Shown piece by piece: positions 1 through 8,833 of a stretch of DNA of 64,000 nt; within the stretch, counting starts at the first letter, position 1; the number at the start of each line of letters is the position of its first letter. The notes below the pieces were generated by a model. That model had not been told where the DNA came from. It searched no databases and worked only from the letters and a program-made list of their open reading frames with translations. This stretch comes from Endozoicomonas gorgoniicola (GTDB taxonomy: Bacteria; Pseudomonadota; Gammaproteobacteria; Pseudomonadales; Endozoicomonadaceae): NCBI RefSeq assembly GCF_025562715.2, contig NZ_JAPFCC010000001.1:4238501-4302500 (forward strand), given 5' to 3'. The position numbers were made by a program, and so were the translations under genes.

Positions 1-500
1 TCAGCTTTGCCTGCAGCTTTGCCTTTGCCGAGCGTTCCACCATGGAAGGCAACGCCAAGATCATTAAACTGATCGCCCGTGATGAAGCCCTGCACCTGAC
101 GGGAACCCAGCACATGCTGCAGATTATGGCGGAAGGTAAGGATGATCCGGAAATGGCTCACATCGCCACGTCACTGCATAGCGAAGCCAGAGAGATATTT
201 ATTGAAGCCGCAAAGCAGGAAAAAGAGTGGGCTGAATATCTGTTCCAGGACGGTTCAATGATTGGCCTGAACAAGGATATTCTCAGCCAGTATGTGGAAT
301 ACATTACCAACCAGCGCATGTCTGCCATCGGCATGGAACCGGCCTTTGCACCGATCCAGAACCCTCTGCCGTGGATGAACAGCTGGCTGAACAGCGACAA
401 TGTGCAGGTAGCACCGCAGGAAGTTGAAGTCAGCTCTTACCTGGTGGGGCAGATAGACAGCGAAGTGGGGTCGGAAGATTTCAGTAACTTTTCACTGTAG
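1..500 (+). CDS. nrdB: Ribonucleotide reductase class Ia beta subunit (3' part)
   Basis: This is the C-terminal part of the small (R2) subunit of aerobic ribonucleoside-diphosphate reductase. R2 holds the diiron-tyrosyl radical needed by NrdA to make deoxynucleotides. The frame is open to the left edge, so the gene begins outside the window; an internal ATG at 42 is not the start, because the upstream codons read ACSFAFAER, a conserved R2 segment. Visible R2 hallmarks are EGNAKIIKLIARDEALH (a diiron-ligand helix with the Glu and His), DGSMIGLNKDIL and the C-terminal tail YLVGQIDSEV...DFSNFSL. That tail is the peptide known to dock R2 onto the large subunit. The next gene is its maintenance ferredoxin, as in Escherichia coli nrdAB-yfaE. 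Confidence is very high. Confidence 0.97.
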   Translation, partial: SFACSFAFAERSTMEGNAKIIKLIARDEALHLTGTQHMLQIMAEGKDDPEMAHIATSLHSEAREIFIEAAKQEKEWAEYLFQDGSMIGLNKDILSQYVEYITNQRMSAIGMEPAFAPIQNPLPWMNSWLNSDNVQVAPQEVEVSSYLVGQIDSEVGSEDFSNFSL

Positions 501-558
501 CTTCACCCCGCTGTAGCACTATCGCCATAACCAACTAACAGACGACAGGAGACTCCCG

Positions 559-843
559 TTGGCCAATATCATCAAGATTATTGAAGGGTTCAGCTTTATT
601 CCCAGAAGCGAGCTGAACCTGCTGGAAGCCCTGGAGTCTCAGAAGGTTAATGTCGATTACCAGTGTCGTGAAGGCTTTTGTGGCAGCTGTCAGGTACAGC
701 TGCTCGAAGGTGAGGTGGAGTACACCAGCGAACCCATCGCCTTTATACCAGAGGGTCGGATTCTGCCCTGTTGCTGCCACGCCAAAAGTGACCTGACCAT
801 CGAGATTCCCGGCGGGTGTCATTTAAAGAAAACTGAACAATAA
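559..843 (+). CDS. yfaE: 2Fe-2S ferredoxin YfaE, NrdB cofactor maintenance
   Basis: This 94-aa plant-type ferredoxin probably supplies electrons for assembly and repair of the diferric-tyrosyl cofactor of NrdB, the known role of YfaE. The 2Fe-2S ligands are visible as CREGFCGSCQ (about residues 33-42) plus a later Cys in LPCCC (about residues 71-75), the usual C-x4-C-x2-C...C pattern. The start is TTG at 559, preceded by an AGGAG-like ribosome site around 547-551; no better ATG lies in frame. It follows nrdB by 58 bp on the same strand and is likely co-transcribed with it. Length and position match the family. Confidence 0.93.
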   Translation: MANIIKIIEGFSFIPRSELNLLEALESQKVNVDYQCREGFCGSCQVQLLEGEVEYTSEPIAFIPEGRILPCCCHAKSDLTIEIPGGCHLKKTEQ

Positions 844-962
844 AATGCCCCTTCTGCCAACCCTTTTTCTGGCCATTGCTGCTTTTCTGGCTTTTCTGTT
901 TTTTCCGGCAAGAGTATGTACAGCAGCCCCGGTTATTGGCAAAACCACCATCAGCCACCAGT

Positions 963-1004
963 TCACCCTGATTGGCCACAGCATCACCCTGATTGGCCAC
1001 AGCA
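963..1004 (+). repeat. Perfect 21-bp tandem duplication
   Basis: Two identical adjacent 21-bp units (963-983 and 984-1004), each containing CTGATTGGCCACAGCA. The second copy contains the TTG at 993 that opens the longest frame of the downstream transporter. The duplication may therefore have created or shifted that putative start. Seen directly in the sequence. Confidence 0.9.
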
Positions 1005-1997
1005 AGTACCACGGATGGTTTCAATAAACCTGCTATATTGTCGAAAACGAAAATACCTGAAATCAAGAGGATCATAATCCTGTTTTCCAGATTACTGCCT
1101 TTATGGGCACTGTGTGGTCTGATCGCTGGCTATTATTTCAGCTCTGCCATTGCCCCTTATAAACCCGCCATGTCTCTCCTCTTAGCCATTATTATGCTTG
1201 CCATGGGACTGACTTTGACGATAGCTGATCTGCGCGAGGCGTTAACTGATGTACGTCCTCTGGTTATGGGTGTTTGCCTGCAATTTATCCTGATGCCTCT
1301 TCTGGCCTACATCATCAGCATGAACTTTTCCCTTTCCCGGGAACTGCTGGTGGGAATGATACTGGTAGGTACTGCACCCGGCGGGACAGCCTCCAATGTG
1401 CTTGCCTATCTGGCAGGAGGACGAATTGCACTGTCGATTGGCATGACAACCCTGTCAACATTACTGGCGGTTGTCATTATGCCATTACTGAGTTCTTTGT
1501 ACTTAAGTACCGTAGTTGAGGTTGATAAGGTCGGTATGCTGCTCAGCATTCTGCAAATCATTATTCTTCCAGTGGCCGTAGGAGTGCTTCTTAATTATTT
1601 CTGTCCACGGCAGGTCAGTCGCATTAAACCCTGCCTGCCCTCTGTTGCCGTTGCCGCCATCAGTTGTGGCATTGCCCTGGTGGTTGCACTGAATGTAGAC
1701 ACGCTTACCACGGTTTCTGTCGCAGTGGTTCTGGCGGTTCTTCTGCATAACATTCTGGGGCTGGTGTCAGGGTACTTTTTTGCCAGGCTGTGTGGAATGA
1801 ATGTACCCACCGCCCGTACTGTTGCTATAGAAGTTGGCACACAAAACACAGGGCTGGCAGTCGCCCTGGCTTTCAAGCACTTTACGGTTCTGGCGGCCCT
1901 GCCCGGAGCCGTATTCAGCATAACCCAGAATTTACTGGGTGCCTGGCTGGCCAGTTACTGGTCCGGAAAACCACCGGCAGAAACAGAAAAAAGCTGA
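993..1997 (+). CDS. Bile acid:sodium symporter (BASS/SBF) family transporter
   Basis: This polytopic inner-membrane protein of up to 334 aa has about nine to ten hydrophobic segments and the fold features of the SBF/BASS family (ASBT/YocS-like). Family motifs include GTAPGGTASNVLAYLAGG (about residues 128-145) and EVGTQNTGLAVALA (about residues 280-293), which carry the conserved Gly/Asn residues of the sodium-binding crossover region. Members move organic anions with sodium, and the substrate here cannot be told. The start is uncertain. The longest frame begins at TTG 993 inside a 21-bp duplication. A ribosome-like AAGAGG at 1065-1070 suggests a later start near CTG 1080, just before the first membrane helix. 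Confidence 0.88.
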   Translation: MATASTTDGFNKPAILSKTKIPEIKRIIILFSRLLPLWALCGLIAGYYFSSAIAPYKPAMSLLLAIIMLAMGLTLTIADLREALTDVRPLVMGVCLQFILMPLLAYIISMNFSLSRELLVGMILVGTAPGGTASNVLAYLAGGRIALSIGMTTLSTLLAVVIMPLLSSLYLSTVVEVDKVGMLLSILQIIILPVAVGVLLNYFCPRQVSRIKPCLPSVAVAAISCGIALVVALNVDTLTTVSVAVVLAVLLHNILGLVSGYFFARLCGMNVPTARTVAIEVGTQNTGLAVALAFKHFTVLAALPGAVFSITQNLLGAWLASYWSGKPPAETEKS

Positions 1998-2078
1998 CTA
2001 CTGGCTTGACCATCAAGCTTTTATACGTAAAATGTCGTTCAATTTACTCAGCTGTTTATCAGCGACATTGCAACAATG

Positions 2079-2107
2079 TTGACTTGCTGCAATTTTTTCA
2101 CTGCAAT
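2079..2107 (+). promoter_or_regulatory. Candidate pyrBI promoter
   Basis: A TTGACT -35-like hexamer at 2079-2084 is followed 17 bp later by TGCAAT (four of six matches to TATAAT). Transcription from here would produce a leader of about 210 nt containing the proposed leader peptide and the terminator before pyrB. This is inference from sequence match alone. Confidence 0.3.
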
Positions 2108-2211
2108 AACTTGTTAGAATGTTTTATTGAGCCTGCCAAAAGCAGGCTTACAGGACGAACGGATACTTCCGAGGCTAAGCAAACCCGTGTTTATATTAGT
2201 CACAGTAAAAC

Positions 2212-2283
2212 GTGAAGCACTGGCTCCGACTCTCTATGCCAGCCGTCGTCGATTTCCCGTTTTTAAAAAAGCCCCTTTTATAA
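2212..2283 (+). CDS. pyrL: Putative PyrL-type leader peptide
   Basis: This short frame of 23 aa starts at GTG 2212 (an internal ATG lies at 2236) and reads MKHWLRLSMPAVVDF then PFLKKPLL. Its stop codon TAA (2281-2283) lies inside the terminator hairpin just upstream of pyrB. The T-rich run before the hairpin falls inside this frame. That layout is the one known for E. coli pyrBI: when UTP is low, RNA polymerase pauses in the U-rich leader, a translating ribosome catches up and blocks terminator formation. No strong ribosome site is visible, so the reading frame rests on position and overlap rather than on coding evidence. Confidence 0.5.
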   Translation: MKHWLRLSMPAVVDFPFLKKPLL

Positions 2284-2296
2284 GGGGCTTTTTTTT
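2269..2296 (+). terminator. Rho-independent terminator, probable pyrBI attenuator
   Basis: The stem AAGCCCCTT (2269-2277) pairs with AAGGGGCTT (2282-2290) around a TTAT loop, followed by a run of eight T (2289-2296). It lies only 32 bp before the pyrB ATG and overlaps the end of a short leader reading frame. This suggests an attenuator rather than only the end of the upstream transporter transcript. Confidence 0.85.
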
Positions 2297-2328
2297 GGTT
2301 TAAAACCCACGCAGACAGGTGTTTATTG

Positions 2329-3249
2329 ATGGAAAACCGACTCTACAAAAGAGATATCATTTCCATTGCTGACTTTGACCGGAATGACCTTGAACTGGTT
2401 CTGGAAACAGCAGCACAACTGAAAAACTCACCACGCCCTGACCTGTTGAAAGGCAAGGTGATCGCCAGCTGCTTCTTTGAGGCATCCACCCGCACCCGCT
2501 TGTCCTTTGAAACCGCAGTACAACGACTGGGCGGCACCCTGATTGGCTTCTCCGATGGAGGCAATACCTCTGCCAAAAAAGGCGAGACCCTAGCAGACTC
2601 CGTCAATATCATCAGCTCCTACACCGACGCCTTCGTGATGCGCCACCCGCAGGAAGGCTCAGCCCGACTGGCATCGGAATTTTCCAGCGTACCCGTCATC
2701 AATGGAGGAGACGGCTCCAACCAGCACCCGACCCAGACGCTGCTCGACCTGTTCAGTATTCGTGAATGTCAGGACAAACTGGATGGTCTGAAAATCGCGT
2801 TTGTTGGTGACCTGAAATACGGACGCACCGTGCATTCCCTGGCTCAGGCACTGTGCCATTTTGGGGCGGAGTTTACCTTTATCGCGCCGAAAGCACTGAC
2901 AATGCCGGATTACATTCTGGAAGAACTGGACGAAAAAGGGATCAAATACCACTTCTCGGACTCTATCGAAGAGACTGCCCCGAAGGTGGACATCATCTAT
3001 ATGACCCGTGTCCAGAAAGAGCGCTTTGACGAAACCGAGTACAAGCACATCGCTTCCAGATACATTCTGAACGTGGACTCACTAAAAGACGCAAAAGACA
3101 ACCTGAAAATCCTGCACCCACTGCCAAGGGTGGATGAAATTGCTGTTGAAGTCGACAAGACGCCTTACGCCTACTACTTCCAGCAGGCTGAAAACGGTGT
3201 CTATGCCCGCCAGGCATTGCTGGCGCTGGTATTGAATGAAGTCGTGTAA
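2329..3249 (+). CDS. pyrB: Aspartate carbamoyltransferase catalytic subunit
   Basis: PyrB condenses carbamoyl phosphate with L-aspartate to N-carbamoyl-aspartate, the committed step of pyrimidine synthesis. The 306-aa length equals the class B (E. coli-like) enzyme. Visible motifs are FFEASTRTRLSFE (carbamoyl-phosphate loop), the mobile 80s loop with SAKKGETLADS, MRHPQEGSA, GDGSNQHPTQTLLDLF and the aspartate-binding region HPLPRVDEI. The ATG at 2329 is preferred over the TTG at 2326; an ACAGG ribosome site lies upstream. pyrI follows after 30 bp, so the two make the catalytic and regulatory chains of the dodecameric holoenzyme. Expression is probably controlled by the upstream leader and attenuator. 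Confidence 0.97.
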   Translation: MENRLYKRDIISIADFDRNDLELVLETAAQLKNSPRPDLLKGKVIASCFFEASTRTRLSFETAVQRLGGTLIGFSDGGNTSAKKGETLADSVNIISSYTDAFVMRHPQEGSARLASEFSSVPVINGGDGSNQHPTQTLLDLFSIRECQDKLDGLKIAFVGDLKYGRTVHSLAQALCHFGAEFTFIAPKALTMPDYILEELDEKGIKYHFSDSIEETAPKVDIIYMTRVQKERFDETEYKHIASRYILNVDSLKDAKDNLKILHPLPRVDEIAVEVDKTPYAYYFQQAENGVYARQALLALVLNEVV

Positions 3250-3279
3250 ACGGCATTGCAACGAATTGAGGATGAGACA

Positions 3280-3735
3280 ATGAGAAAGAAACTTCAGGTT
3301 GAAGCCATTCGTCAGGGTACCGTGATCGACCACATTCCTGCCGGACAGGGCATTAAAATCCTGGATCGCCTGCAACTGCTGGACTCCAATGCCAGTATTA
3401 CCGTAGGTTTTAATCTGCCCAGCAAGGACCAGGGTCACAAAGATATCATCAAGGTCACCAACCGAATGTTCTCTGAGCAGGAGGCAAACCAGCTGGCACT
3501 GTTTGCCCCCACCGCGACAATCAATGTAATCGACAACTATGAAGTCGTCGACAAGTTCAAAATGGCACTGCCAGAAAGCCTGCAGGGTGCTTTCTCATGC
3601 CCGAACTCTAACTGCATCACCCACAACGAGCCAGTCGATACTCACTTTTCCCTGCGTGAGCATAAAGGTGACGTTCGCCTGAAGTGCAGGTACTGCGAAA
3701 AGAGTTTCAGCAAGGATATTGTTGCTGAATTGTAA
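3280..3735 (+). CDS. pyrI: Aspartate carbamoyltransferase regulatory subunit
   Basis: PyrI is the allosteric chain that binds CTP/ATP and ties catalytic trimers together. The protein has 151 aa. The N-terminal effector domain begins MRKKLQVEAIRQGTVIDHI, with GQGIKIL and INVIDNYEVVDK following. The C-terminal zinc domain shows four Cys (CPNSNC ... CRYC) around residues 108-140. The ATG at 3280 has GAGGA at 3268-3272 as its ribosome site and is chosen over an earlier TTG at 3256. It follows pyrB by 30 bp in the same operon. Confidence 0.97.
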   Translation: MRKKLQVEAIRQGTVIDHIPAGQGIKILDRLQLLDSNASITVGFNLPSKDQGHKDIIKVTNRMFSEQEANQLALFAPTATINVIDNYEVVDKFKMALPESLQGAFSCPNSNCITHNEPVDTHFSLREHKGDVRLKCRYCEKSFSKDIVAEL

Positions 3736-3744
3736 CCGGCTTTT

Positions 3745-3819
3745 GGCTGTTAGCTGTTGGCCGTTAGCTGCTGGCTCCTGGCTATTTACTGCCTGACCAA
3801 TAGCCAATAGCTAACAGCC
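3745..3819 (+). repeat. Imperfect inverted repeat of GGCTGTTAGC type after pyrI
   Basis: GGCTGTTAGCTGTTGG (3745-3760) is nearly the reverse complement of CCAATAGCTAACAGCC (3804-3819), with further degenerate GTTAGCTG and CCAATAG copies between. The whole can fold into a long hairpin with secondary branches. It may end the pyrBI transcript, although no T-run follows, or it may be a dispersed intergenic repeat. Confidence 0.7.
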
Positions 3820-3898
3820 AATAGCGATATATTGCGAACCTTCCAGATTTATTCATGTCTATACTGCATCGGATTCTAATAAGCAGTACGGACAGGAT

Positions 3899-4816
3899 GT
3901 GAATTATTTCTCTTCTTTAAAGCCGCTCATCCCCTATATAAAACTGACCGCCATGAGCTTTTTCTTTGGGGGCGTATTTATTGCGGGAAAAACCATTGCC
4001 GGCAACGTTGAGCCAGTGATAGCGGCATTCCTGCGTTTTGCCATCGCTACTCTTGTGCTCCTGCTAATCCTGCTGTGGAAAGAGAAACAGATCCCGATCC
4101 CCACTCCCTCCCAGTTTGTGGGGCTGGCAGCTCTAGGCTTAACGGGCGTTCTGGGCTATAACCTGTGCCTGTTGACAGGTCTGGAAACCGTTTCTTCCAG
4201 TCGTAGCTCTGTCATTATTGCCAGCAATCCGGTGTTCATTACCCTGATGTCGGTTCTGTTTCTGGGCGAAAAACTCACCTGTCGCAAACTGGTCGGTATT
4301 GGTCTGTCAGTCTCCGGTGCCGTTCTTGTGGCTTCACACGGCAGCTGGAGCAACCTGGCCGATTTCAGCTCCGGCGATCTTGCTATAGTGGTCGGCGCCC
4401 TCTGCTGGGCAAGCTACTCCGTCATTGGTAAATACATTCTCAACTCCCTGTCACCGCTGGTTTCAGTCACTTACGCCTCAGCCATCGGCCTGGTGATGTT
4501 GCTGCCTCTTGCCTTGTATACAGCCGATTTTCAAACGGTTCGTTCATTGGATGTCAATGCCTGGATTGCCATTGTGTATATGGGGATATTCGGCACCGTC
4601 TGTTCTTTTCTGCTCTACTATCAGGGCATACAGGTGTTAGGGGTTGTCCGGGCTGGCGCCTTCATTAATCTCATTCCGGTCAGTGCCATTATACTGGCGC
4701 TGTTTATCCTCAACGAGGAAATAGACGCATCCATCACAATTGGCACATTAATCACTATTTTCGGCATTTTTCTTATTAATTCACGACAAAAGACTGCCAT
4801 TGGAACTAATCAGTGA
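3899..4816 (+). CDS. EamA/DMT-family transporter
   Basis: This 305-aa membrane protein has two tandem EamA repeats, each about five helices, giving ten predicted segments. It belongs to the drug/metabolite transporter superfamily. Family features include FFFGGVFIAGKTIAG in helix 1, SSRSSVIIASNPVFITLMSVLFLGEKLT ending the first repeat in short blocks, and ALCWASYSVIGKYIL opening the second. Members export metabolites or amino acids; the substrate is not predictable. The longest start is GTG 3899, but its ribosome spacing is poor and ATG 3953 is an alternative. It stands alone between the pyrBI operon and a poorly coding stretch. Confidence 0.9.
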   Translation: MNYFSSLKPLIPYIKLTAMSFFFGGVFIAGKTIAGNVEPVIAAFLRFAIATLVLLLILLWKEKQIPIPTPSQFVGLAALGLTGVLGYNLCLLTGLETVSSSRSSVIIASNPVFITLMSVLFLGEKLTCRKLVGIGLSVSGAVLVASHGSWSNLADFSSGDLAIVVGALCWASYSVIGKYILNSLSPLVSVTYASAIGLVMLLPLALYTADFQTVRSLDVNAWIAIVYMGIFGTVCSFLLYYQGIQVLGVVRAGAFINLIPVSAIILALFILNEEIDASITIGTLITIFGIFLINSRQKTAIGTNQ

Positions 4817-4907
4817 TACCTATGTCTAATAGCTGAAATTTCTAATTAACCATAAAATTAGGTAATTAAGGTTATAAGCCCGCCTTCGGTGGCTAAGGAT
4901 AGGCAGT

Positions 4908-5228
4908 ATGGATTGTGGTCCAGTCCAAACACTTATACAGATCATTTCCGGTTCAGACCGTTGCACAACGCCTGCGCCCGAAACCGCTTCTGCTAAAGCC
5001 CAGAAATCCTTCGAAGAAGCCAGCTTCTTCGCGGCTCATTTTAAAGACTTTACCGTTCGCCCCATGCCAGACCCTGCTTTGATGCAGGTTCTTCGAAGAG
5101 GTCAATGGCGTCGTAAACTGCGCAAAGTCAGTAAAAAAGAGCAGCCTGAACGCACTCATATGCGGAAACCCGGGGACAAAGAAGAAGAAAAAGAAGCACA
5201 CCACGAAGAGCTGCATGAAAAGTGGTAA
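4908..5228 (+). CDS. Hypothetical small basic/acidic protein, doubtful
   Basis: This frame of 106 aa has no recognised domain. The C-terminal third is highly charged, with basic RRGQWRRKLRKVSKKE followed by an acidic and His-rich end, and the N-terminus has a few Cys. It sits alone in the 645-bp gap between the EamA transporter and rhlB. No clear ribosome site precedes the ATG. The rest of the gap (4817-4907 and 5229-5460) shows nothing I can support. The frame could be real or chance. Confidence 0.3.
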   Translation: MDCGPVQTLIQIISGSDRCTTPAPETASAKAQKSFEEASFFAAHFKDFTVRPMPDPALMQVLRRGQWRRKLRKVSKKEQPERTHMRKPGDKEEEKEAHHEELHEKW

Positions 5229-5460
5229 GACCGGTCGAAAACAAGATCAATTGGCTCAAAAGTGGTTCTTCTTACCCGTTTAACTTAAAATCGATGAAAT
5301 TAGCCGCAGAACCTCAATCTACACTCTGCGACATCATGCTGCACCATGTTCCCTTAATTACCCGCCAACACCATCTGGCAGGAGCTCTGGCGGCAGCTGC
5401 TCAGCCTGCACCTTTTATTCAATCAGGTTCAGGAAATCGATAAGGAATGAGATCAAAGCA

Positions 5461-6867
<1,407 letters not shown>

Positions 6868-6875
6868 TTCACAAA

Positions 6876-6901
6876 TGGCCGGTTTATCCGGTCATTTTTT
6901 A
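6876..6901 (+). terminator. Rho-independent terminator after rhlB
   Basis: TGGCCGG (6876-6882) pairs with CCGGTCA (6888-6894) with one G-T pair, and a run of T follows. It lies nine bases past the rhlB stop. Confidence 0.8.
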
Positions 6902-7144
6902 TCACCCACGGTGATGAAAAATTTTCACGGTAAAAAACGGGTAAATAGCGAGCATTCGAAAGGCATTTAAATAGCAGCAAAAGAAGCTTATTTCTTAAAT
7001 TTTAGAACCAAAACTAGCGGAATAAAAGCTGTTTGAAGTGACAAATTAATTTTTTATTTCAAACCGTAATTTAAACTTGCCGACCTTCATTTTTTCGATA
7101 ACTATTAACTATGAGAGATCCACAAACCGACGAGGAAGTCGCTT

Positions 7145-8548
7145 ATGGGAAAAGCTTTGGAAGCCAAGCCGATCATCTCAACCCAAACAACCACCTACAT
7201 ACTAGATAGCAATGTCCTGATACACGATCCAAACTCAATACTGAACTTCGAAGAACACCGCGTTCTTATTCCAATGACAGTTCTGGAGGAACTGGACAAA
7301 CTCAAAAACGGAAAGCAAACCATCGCCGCCGATTGCCGACAGGCTATCCGCATTATTGACCAGATCCTGGGCAGCGCCTCACCCGCAGAGATTGAAACAG
7401 GCGTAGCTATTACCCGTGGAGAAAAAGCAGAACCTCAGGGAACCCTGTCCATTCTGTCGCATCAGGAAGCAGACAACGTAACGACTCTGCCGACCAGTAA
7501 TAACGACAACAAAATCATCAACGACATCTGCCAGTACCAGCGCAACCACCCCGACACAGAAGTGATACTGGTTACCAAAGACATCAACATGCGCCTCAAG
7601 TCCAGGGGCTGCGGTATTCACTCAGAGGATTACCATAGCGATCAGCTGCTGTCCGATATCGGCATGCTGACTAATGGTTATCTCCACTTTGAAGGAAATT
7701 TCTGGGATCGCGTTAACGAAGTCAACACACAACAGGTGGAAGGAGCCACTTATCACCGTATTCCCAGAGAGACATTCAGCGAAGACCTTTACCTTAACCA
7801 GTTTTTCCTGGACGACACTGGTTTTGTCGCCAGGGTACACAGCCTGACGGACGATGAAGTCCAGCTGCTGCACATGAGCCACGAAACTCTTATGAACCAG
7901 GAGGCATGGGGGTTACAACCGCTCGATATTTATCAGGCGATGGCACTGAACCTGTTGCTTGACCCGGATATCCATCTGGTGAACCTGACAGGCGCAGCCG
8001 GTTCCGGTAAAACCATTCTGGCTCTGGCAGCCGCCATCGAAATGACGGTTGCCACTAAACAATTTCGTCGAATTATAGCGACTCGCTCAACCCGGGGGCT
8101 GGACGAAGATATTGGCTATCTGCCCGGCACCGAAGCGGAAAAAATGGAGCCCTGGCTGGGTGCCATTACCGATAACCTTGAAGCCCTGCACTACGATGAC
8201 GAGTCAACCAACGGCAGTGTGGATTACATTCTCAAACAGGTGCCTCTGCACTTTAAATCCCTTAACTACATTCGCGGTCGAAGCTTCCAGCAGAGTCTGA
8301 TTATTATCGACGAATGCCAGAACCTGACGCCACACCAGATCAAAACGATCATCACCCGTGCCGGAGCGGGCAGCAAGGTCATCTGTCTGGGCAACCTGGC
8401 ACAAATTGACACACCCTATCTTGCCCCAACCAGTTCCGGTCTGACGTACATGACTGAACGCCTGAAAAACTTCCCTCATGGAGGCGCGTTGCAGTTGAAA
8501 GGCGTACCCCGTTCTCCTCTGGCAGCTTACGCTGAAGAGTATCTTTAA
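7145..8548 (+). CDS. PIN-PhoH family ATPase/ribonuclease
   Basis: This 467-aa protein fuses an N-terminal PIN nuclease-like domain to a C-terminal PhoH P-loop ATPase, the PhoH2/YlaK architecture. The PIN part (about residues 14-165) has the acidic pattern YILDSNVLIHD, a later LEELDKLK and the LVTKDINMRLK block near its end. The ATPase has Walker A GAAGSGKT (about 283-290) and Walker B IIIDECQN (about 388-395), followed by GNLAQIDTPYL. Related proteins are proposed to couple RNA unwinding to cleavage; the role here is inferred. The ATG at 7145 is preceded by GAGGAAG at 7131-7137. It is monocistronic with a strong terminator. Confidence 0.9.
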   Translation: MGKALEAKPIISTQTTTYILDSNVLIHDPNSILNFEEHRVLIPMTVLEELDKLKNGKQTIAADCRQAIRIIDQILGSASPAEIETGVAITRGEKAEPQGTLSILSHQEADNVTTLPTSNNDNKIINDICQYQRNHPDTEVILVTKDINMRLKSRGCGIHSEDYHSDQLLSDIGMLTNGYLHFEGNFWDRVNEVNTQQVEGATYHRIPRETFSEDLYLNQFFLDDTGFVARVHSLTDDEVQLLHMSHETLMNQEAWGLQPLDIYQAMALNLLLDPDIHLVNLTGAAGSGKTILALAAAIEMTVATKQFRRIIATRSTRGLDEDIGYLPGTEAEKMEPWLGAITDNLEALHYDDESTNGSVDYILKQVPLHFKSLNYIRGRSFQQSLIIIDECQNLTPHQIKTIITRAGAGSKVICLGNLAQIDTPYLAPTSSGLTYMTERLKNFPHGGALQLKGVPRSPLAAYAEEYL

Positions 8549-8566
8549 CCCCACTCTCAACCCCGC

Positions 8567-8595
8567 AAAGGAGCCAGCCACCTGCTGGCTCCTTT
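8567..8595 (+). terminator. Terminator hairpin after the phoH-like gene
   Basis: A perfect 12-bp stem, AAAGGAGCCAGC (8567-8578) with GCTGGCTCCTTT (8584-8595) and a 5-nt loop. The T-tract is short but the stem is very stable. Confidence 0.85.
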
Positions 8596-8640
8596 CTAAA
8601 ATCTGTTCTTTACACTGCTCAACTGTCAAAGACTTATAAG

Positions 8641-8662
8641 CAACAATTGTTGTTTATATAAT
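8641..8662 (+). promoter_or_regulatory. Palindrome plus perfect -10 hexamer
   Basis: The 12-bp palindrome CAACAATTGTTG (8641-8652) lies just upstream of TATAAT (8657-8662). It is about 170 bp before the RING-protein gene and could be its regulated promoter. No good -35 is evident at the right spacing, which would be compatible with an activator. Confidence 0.35.
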
Positions 8663-8833
8663 CAAAAAACTTCTTCACCGTCATTTCAGTTATCTGAGTT
8701 CATAGTCTACTCTCGGAAGTTTAGCTTTCAGTTCTGATTTTCAATATTTAGTTGTCCATTGTGATGATGGTCCTATCAAGCATGACTGGATCAAAAGTAA
8801 CCCAAAGAGTTTGTGAATGGGACAGATTTTTTA

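Noticed and set aside
2269..2296. Simple terminator of the upstream transporter only
   Set aside because: It lies about 270 bp past that gene and directly before pyrB with an overlapping short frame, which fits an attenuator better; dual use remains possible.
5222..5443. 73-aa frame overlapping the end of the 4908-5228 frame
   Set aside because: No ribosome site, no recognisable motif, and it sits in a poorly coding gap; likely chance.
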